Shown: positions 61,716 to 64,000 of the stretch, piece by piece | How the letters are laid out: the number at the start of each line of letters is the position of its first letter | Numbering within the stretch: the first letter of the stretch is position 1 | Notes under the pieces: model-generated | What the model saw: the letters and a program-made list of their open reading frames with translations, nothing else | Told to the model about the DNA's origin: nothing | Databases searched by the model: none | Assembly: GCF_013366925.1 (NCBI RefSeq) | Contig: NZ_JAALDK010000001.1 | Location: forward strand, 3,341,165 to 3,405,164 | Reading direction: 5' to 3' | Source of the DNA: Paraburkholderia youngii | Lineage (GTDB): Bacteria; Pseudomonadota; Gammaproteobacteria; Burkholderiales; Burkholderiaceae | Length of the DNA: 64,000 nucleotides | Made by a program: the position numbers and the translations under genes

Positions 61716-63478
61716 GAAGACTGCAACCCCTCAAGTTGCTGTCGCGCATCAAGGCGCGCGGCGTTTCACTGCTGACGTTCGTCGGCGTTTGCACGACGGC
61801 CGCGATCGTCGCCGCATGCGGTGGCGGTAGCGGTGGCGGCACGCTCACGTACACGCCATTGGCAGCCGTGCAACCGGTCGTCGATTGCTCGAAGCTCGCT
61901 TCAATCGATATTACCGACATCGGCGGCGCCGGTAGTTCGATTACCTCGGCGACCGTGACCAACGCAACGGTCAACGGCGCGACGGTCGCGTTCTGCACGG
62001 TGAAGGGCACACTCGCTCCGTCGAACACGTTCGAAGTCGCGCTGCCGGTCAGCACATGGACTCAGCGTTTCGCGGAACTCGGTTGCGGTGGTTTGTGCGG
62101 CAATCTGAGCGACCCGACCAAGCAAAGCTCGTTCAGCTTCTCGTACCAGTGCCCGCTCGTGCAACAAGGCGGCTTCGTAACGGCGGCGACCGACATGGGT
62201 CACTCGGGCCAGGATTCGAGCTGGACCACGGACCCGCAAAAGCAGGCTGACTTCGCGTATCGCGGACAGCACATCACGACGCTCGCCGCGAAAAAGCTGA
62301 TCAAGGCTTACTACGGACAGACGCAGAAGTATTCGTACTTCATCGGCTGCTCGGACGGCGGCCGCGAAGCGCTGATGGCCGCGCAACGTTATCCGACCGA
62401 CTACAACGGTATCGTCGCGGGTGCGCCGGCTGCGCACTTCCAGATCCAGAACTCGCTGTATCACGGCTGGAGCGTGAAGTCGCAAAGCACGACCGGCACC
62501 AGCGCAGGCAATGCGATTCTGTATGCCGACAAGGCGACGCTGCTGCATAAAGCCGTCGCGGCGGCATGCGGCGGCGGCAGCGGCGCGGCCGACGGCCTGA
62601 TCGCCGATCCGCGTACCTGCCATTTCGACCCCGCGACGATCCAGTGCGCGAGCGGCGCGACGAGCACCAGCAACTGCCTGACCGCGGCTGAAGTCACGAC
62701 AGCGAAGGCCATTTACAGCGGTCCGACCGATGCGACGACCGGCGAGTACATGCTGGCGGGTTCGCCGCAGTATGGTTCGGAAGCGAACTGGGTTGGCGTC
62801 GAAGTGCCGACGTCGAACTCGACGGATGCACCGGTTTCCGTGACGAAGCTGTTCAGCTATTCGATCGTGACGGGCGCGTACAACCTGATCTTCACGGGCT
62901 CGCCGACGATGCCGAGCATCGACACCTTCGGCTACCAGGACGCCAGCTTCTACCCGACTTATCTGAAGGCGAACCATCCGTTCATCGACGCGACGAGCCC
63001 GGACCTGTCCGCGTTCAATGCTGCCGGCGGCAAGCTGATCCTGTGGCACGGCTGGGCGGACCAGCACATCTCGCCGCTGTTCACGATCCAGTACTACGAG
63101 GCGATGCAGAACACGATGGGCACGTCGAGCGTGGACCAGTTCGCGCGTCTTTATCTGGTGCCGGGCGTCGGTCACTGTGGTGGCGGCGAAGGCAACCCGA
63201 ATATCGACCTCGTGTCGAAGATCACCAACTGGGTCGAAGAATCCAGGGTGCCGACTTCCGTGATGACGTATCAGACCGATTCGTCGAACAACGTGACGGC
63301 CTCGCGTCCGGTCTATCCGTACCCGGCGGTCGCGAAGTACACCGGTTCGGGCGACTGGCACGACGGCGCGAACTACACGCAAGGCACACCGCTCTACGCG
63401 GCAGCCTCGCGTACGTGGGCCGGTTCGAGCTTCTACACGCCTTATGCGCCGGCGACGCGCGGTGTCGCGGCGCCCTGA
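61712..63478 (+). CDS. tannase/feruloyl-esterase-family lipoprotein
   Basis: A 588-residue alpha/beta hydrolase with a lipobox-like signal (IVAAC, C36, followed by GGGSGGG). The nucleophile is S214 in GCSDGGRE; the acid and base lie in LWHGWADQHISP (near 445-455) and PGVGHCGGGEG (near 487-495). The C-S-D-G-G pattern with a cysteine before the serine is characteristic of the tannase family, which splits gallate or hydroxycinnamate esters. Feruloyl ester cleavage would feed the vanillate pathway encoded 18 kb to the left; this link is inference. Confidence 0.85.
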   Translation: MRRLQPLKLLSRIKARGVSLLTFVGVCTTAAIVAACGGGSGGGTLTYTPLAAVQPVVDCSKLASIDITDIGGAGSSITSATVTNATVNGATVAFCTVKGTLAPSNTFEVALPVSTWTQRFAELGCGGLCGNLSDPTKQSSFSFSYQCPLVQQGGFVTAATDMGHSGQDSSWTTDPQKQADFAYRGQHITTLAAKKLIKAYYGQTQKYSYFIGCSDGGREALMAAQRYPTDYNGIVAGAPAAHFQIQNSLYHGWSVKSQSTTGTSAGNAILYADKATLLHKAVAAACGGGSGAADGLIADPRTCHFDPATIQCASGATSTSNCLTAAEVTTAKAIYSGPTDATTGEYMLAGSPQYGSEANWVGVEVPTSNSTDAPVSVTKLFSYSIVTGAYNLIFTGSPTMPSIDTFGYQDASFYPTYLKANHPFIDATSPDLSAFNAAGGKLILWHGWADQHISPLFTIQYYEAMQNTMGTSSVDQFARLYLVPGVGHCGGGEGNPNIDLVSKITNWVEESRVPTSVMTYQTDSSNNVTASRPVYPYPAVAKYTGSGDWHDGANYTQGTPLYAAASRTWAGSSFYTPYAPATRGVAAP

Positions 63479-63510
63479 ACCGGGTCTCGCACAGAGCGCT
63501 AACTGAGTAC

Positions 63511-63533
63511 GAGCCGGTCCGCGACGCCGGCTC
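63511..63533 (+). terminator. hairpin after the tannase gene
   Basis: A seven-base stem GAGCCGG/CCGGCTC with a nine-base loop starts 33 bases after the stop. There is no T run directly behind it, so it may be a weak terminator. The following sequence to 63892 holds no gene I can support. Confidence 0.45.
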
Positions 63534-63892
63534 ATCCCGAAGCGGCATGGCCGTGACACGGTCATCCGCTTTTTCTTTTGAGCCCTTTTTTCGTGGGGAA
63601 AATCCGCTGCCAGCGCGGCGCATTCACGTCGATCGCAAAAGCGGGGCGTCTCGCTGCCGTTCTATGCGAGTTCGTTCCCGCGTCATCTGTTTTGTTTATC
63701 AGTTGGTGTGCCAACTGGCGTTCGGCAACGCTGCTTCGAAGGCCGGTGGGCCTAGGTCGAACCCCGGTCCGGCGCCGCTTTGCGCGAATCGGACAGACTT
63801 CGAAGATGCTATGCGGAACGCTGAAAATGCGGATACTCGCTTCGACCATATGGTTAACCCGCGCTTTGGCCCGCGAAGGACGAAACGTACCG

Positions 63893-64000
63893 TCACGCCA
63901 GTTGTTTGAGCAGGGCGTGCAGGGGCCCCATCGCCACGATGGTTACGACGCACTTTGCGAAGCAACCCGCGTCGAGCGCGCGATGAGGCCATTGAAGGAG
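63893..64000 (-). CDS. 3' end of an unidentified gene (partial)
   Basis: A minus-strand frame open from the window edge encodes 35 residues ending VTIVAMGPLHALLKQLA and stops at TGA 63893-63895. The helical end looks natural, but the fragment is too short to name a family and could be a chance frame. Confidence 0.35.
   Translation of the reverse strand, partial: LLQWPHRALDAGCFAKCVVTIVAMGPLHALLKQLA

Noticed and set aside
63740..63790. tRNA-like stretch (GGTCGAACCCCGGTCC)
   Set aside because: It resembles a T-arm, but no matching acceptor, D and anticodon stems could be drawn at the proper distances.
63043..63909. 288-codon plus-strand frame overlapping the tannase 3' end
   Set aside because: It is an out-of-frame shadow of the tannase gene that continues by chance through the intergenic region; composition is Arg-rich with no motif.
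1..64000. CRISPR array or Cas genes
   Set aside because: No regularly spaced direct repeats of 24-40 bases and no Cas-like proteins were seen; the only tandem repeats are the short ones listed.

Overview
The window looks like chromosomal DNA of a Paraburkholderia/Burkholderia-type betaproteobacterium. The basis is high G+C, strong GC3 codon use, a PhaB-type PHB reductase, DUF4148 and DUF3597 proteins, VanAB, a tannase-family lipoprotein and many sulfonate/amino-acid ABC systems. No rRNA, tRNA or CRISPR array was recognised. All assignments come from reading motifs and gene order by eye; no database search was run.

Layout. (1) 1-7.6 kb: the tail of an unidentified gene, a CbbR-like LysR regulator, and a tightly coupled six-gene operon matching mxaR-S-A-C-K-L, the accessory set for methanol dehydrogenase maturation; no dehydrogenase gene is in view. 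(2) 7.7-14.6 kb: a GlxA-type regulator and a DJ-1/PfpI isonitrile-hydratase-like gene, separated by a roughly 4.6 kb accessory insert. The insert carries two decayed, partly duplicated effector/immunity-like modules: an M35-type metallopeptidase with an exported OmpA-like partner, and a conserved N-terminal domain joined to two different C-termini. It is flanked by two copies of the glxA leader, with a third fragment inside. (3) 14.6-24.5 kb: divergent ssu-like and tau-like sulfonate ABC operons, then a polar-amino-acid ABC operon ending in an aspartoacylase-family deacylase, then a DUF4148 protein. (4) 24.6-26.4 kb: an orphan Tlde1 (DUF2778) type VI effector-like gene with a small membrane partner, surrounded by gene debris. 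(5) 26.5-39.5 kb: a GNAT gene followed by an organosulfur cluster: two paralogous binding proteins, two flavin monooxygenases of the luciferase superfamily (one DmoA/NtaA-like), a fused permease-ATPase, a TauD-like dioxygenase, a second taurine-type ABC set, and a methanethiol oxidase (SBP56 family). (6) 39.6-48 kb: housekeeping and stress genes (DUF6496, UdgX, DUF72, DUF2795, quinone reductase), the MarR/vanA/vanB group, and a penicillin-acylase-family lipoprotein. (7) 48.2-54.7 kb: a second Tlde1-like pair, then a heme-copper oxidase operon (II-I-III, a small membrane protein, and a triheme cytochrome c). (8) 54.7-64 kb: phaB, a Na/Pi cotransporter, and a scarred segment with an IS5-family element at the stop codon of a frameshifted DUF3597 gene, a porin with a large internal deletion abutting a truncated isocitrate-lyase-family gene, and finally a tannase-family lipoprotein preceded by a translationally coupled small leader ORF containing a strong hairpin.

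How the parts may work together (inference): sulfonate, sulfur-ester and methylated-sulfur compounds would be imported and oxidised. DMS-type monooxygenation would give methanethiol, and methanethiol oxidase would release formaldehyde, peroxide and sulfide. Vanillate demethylation also releases formaldehyde, so the window has a C1 and sulfur theme. The contact-effector-like modules (M35, Tlde1 twice, chimeric toxin-like genes) are orphan cargo, with no type VI structural genes in view.
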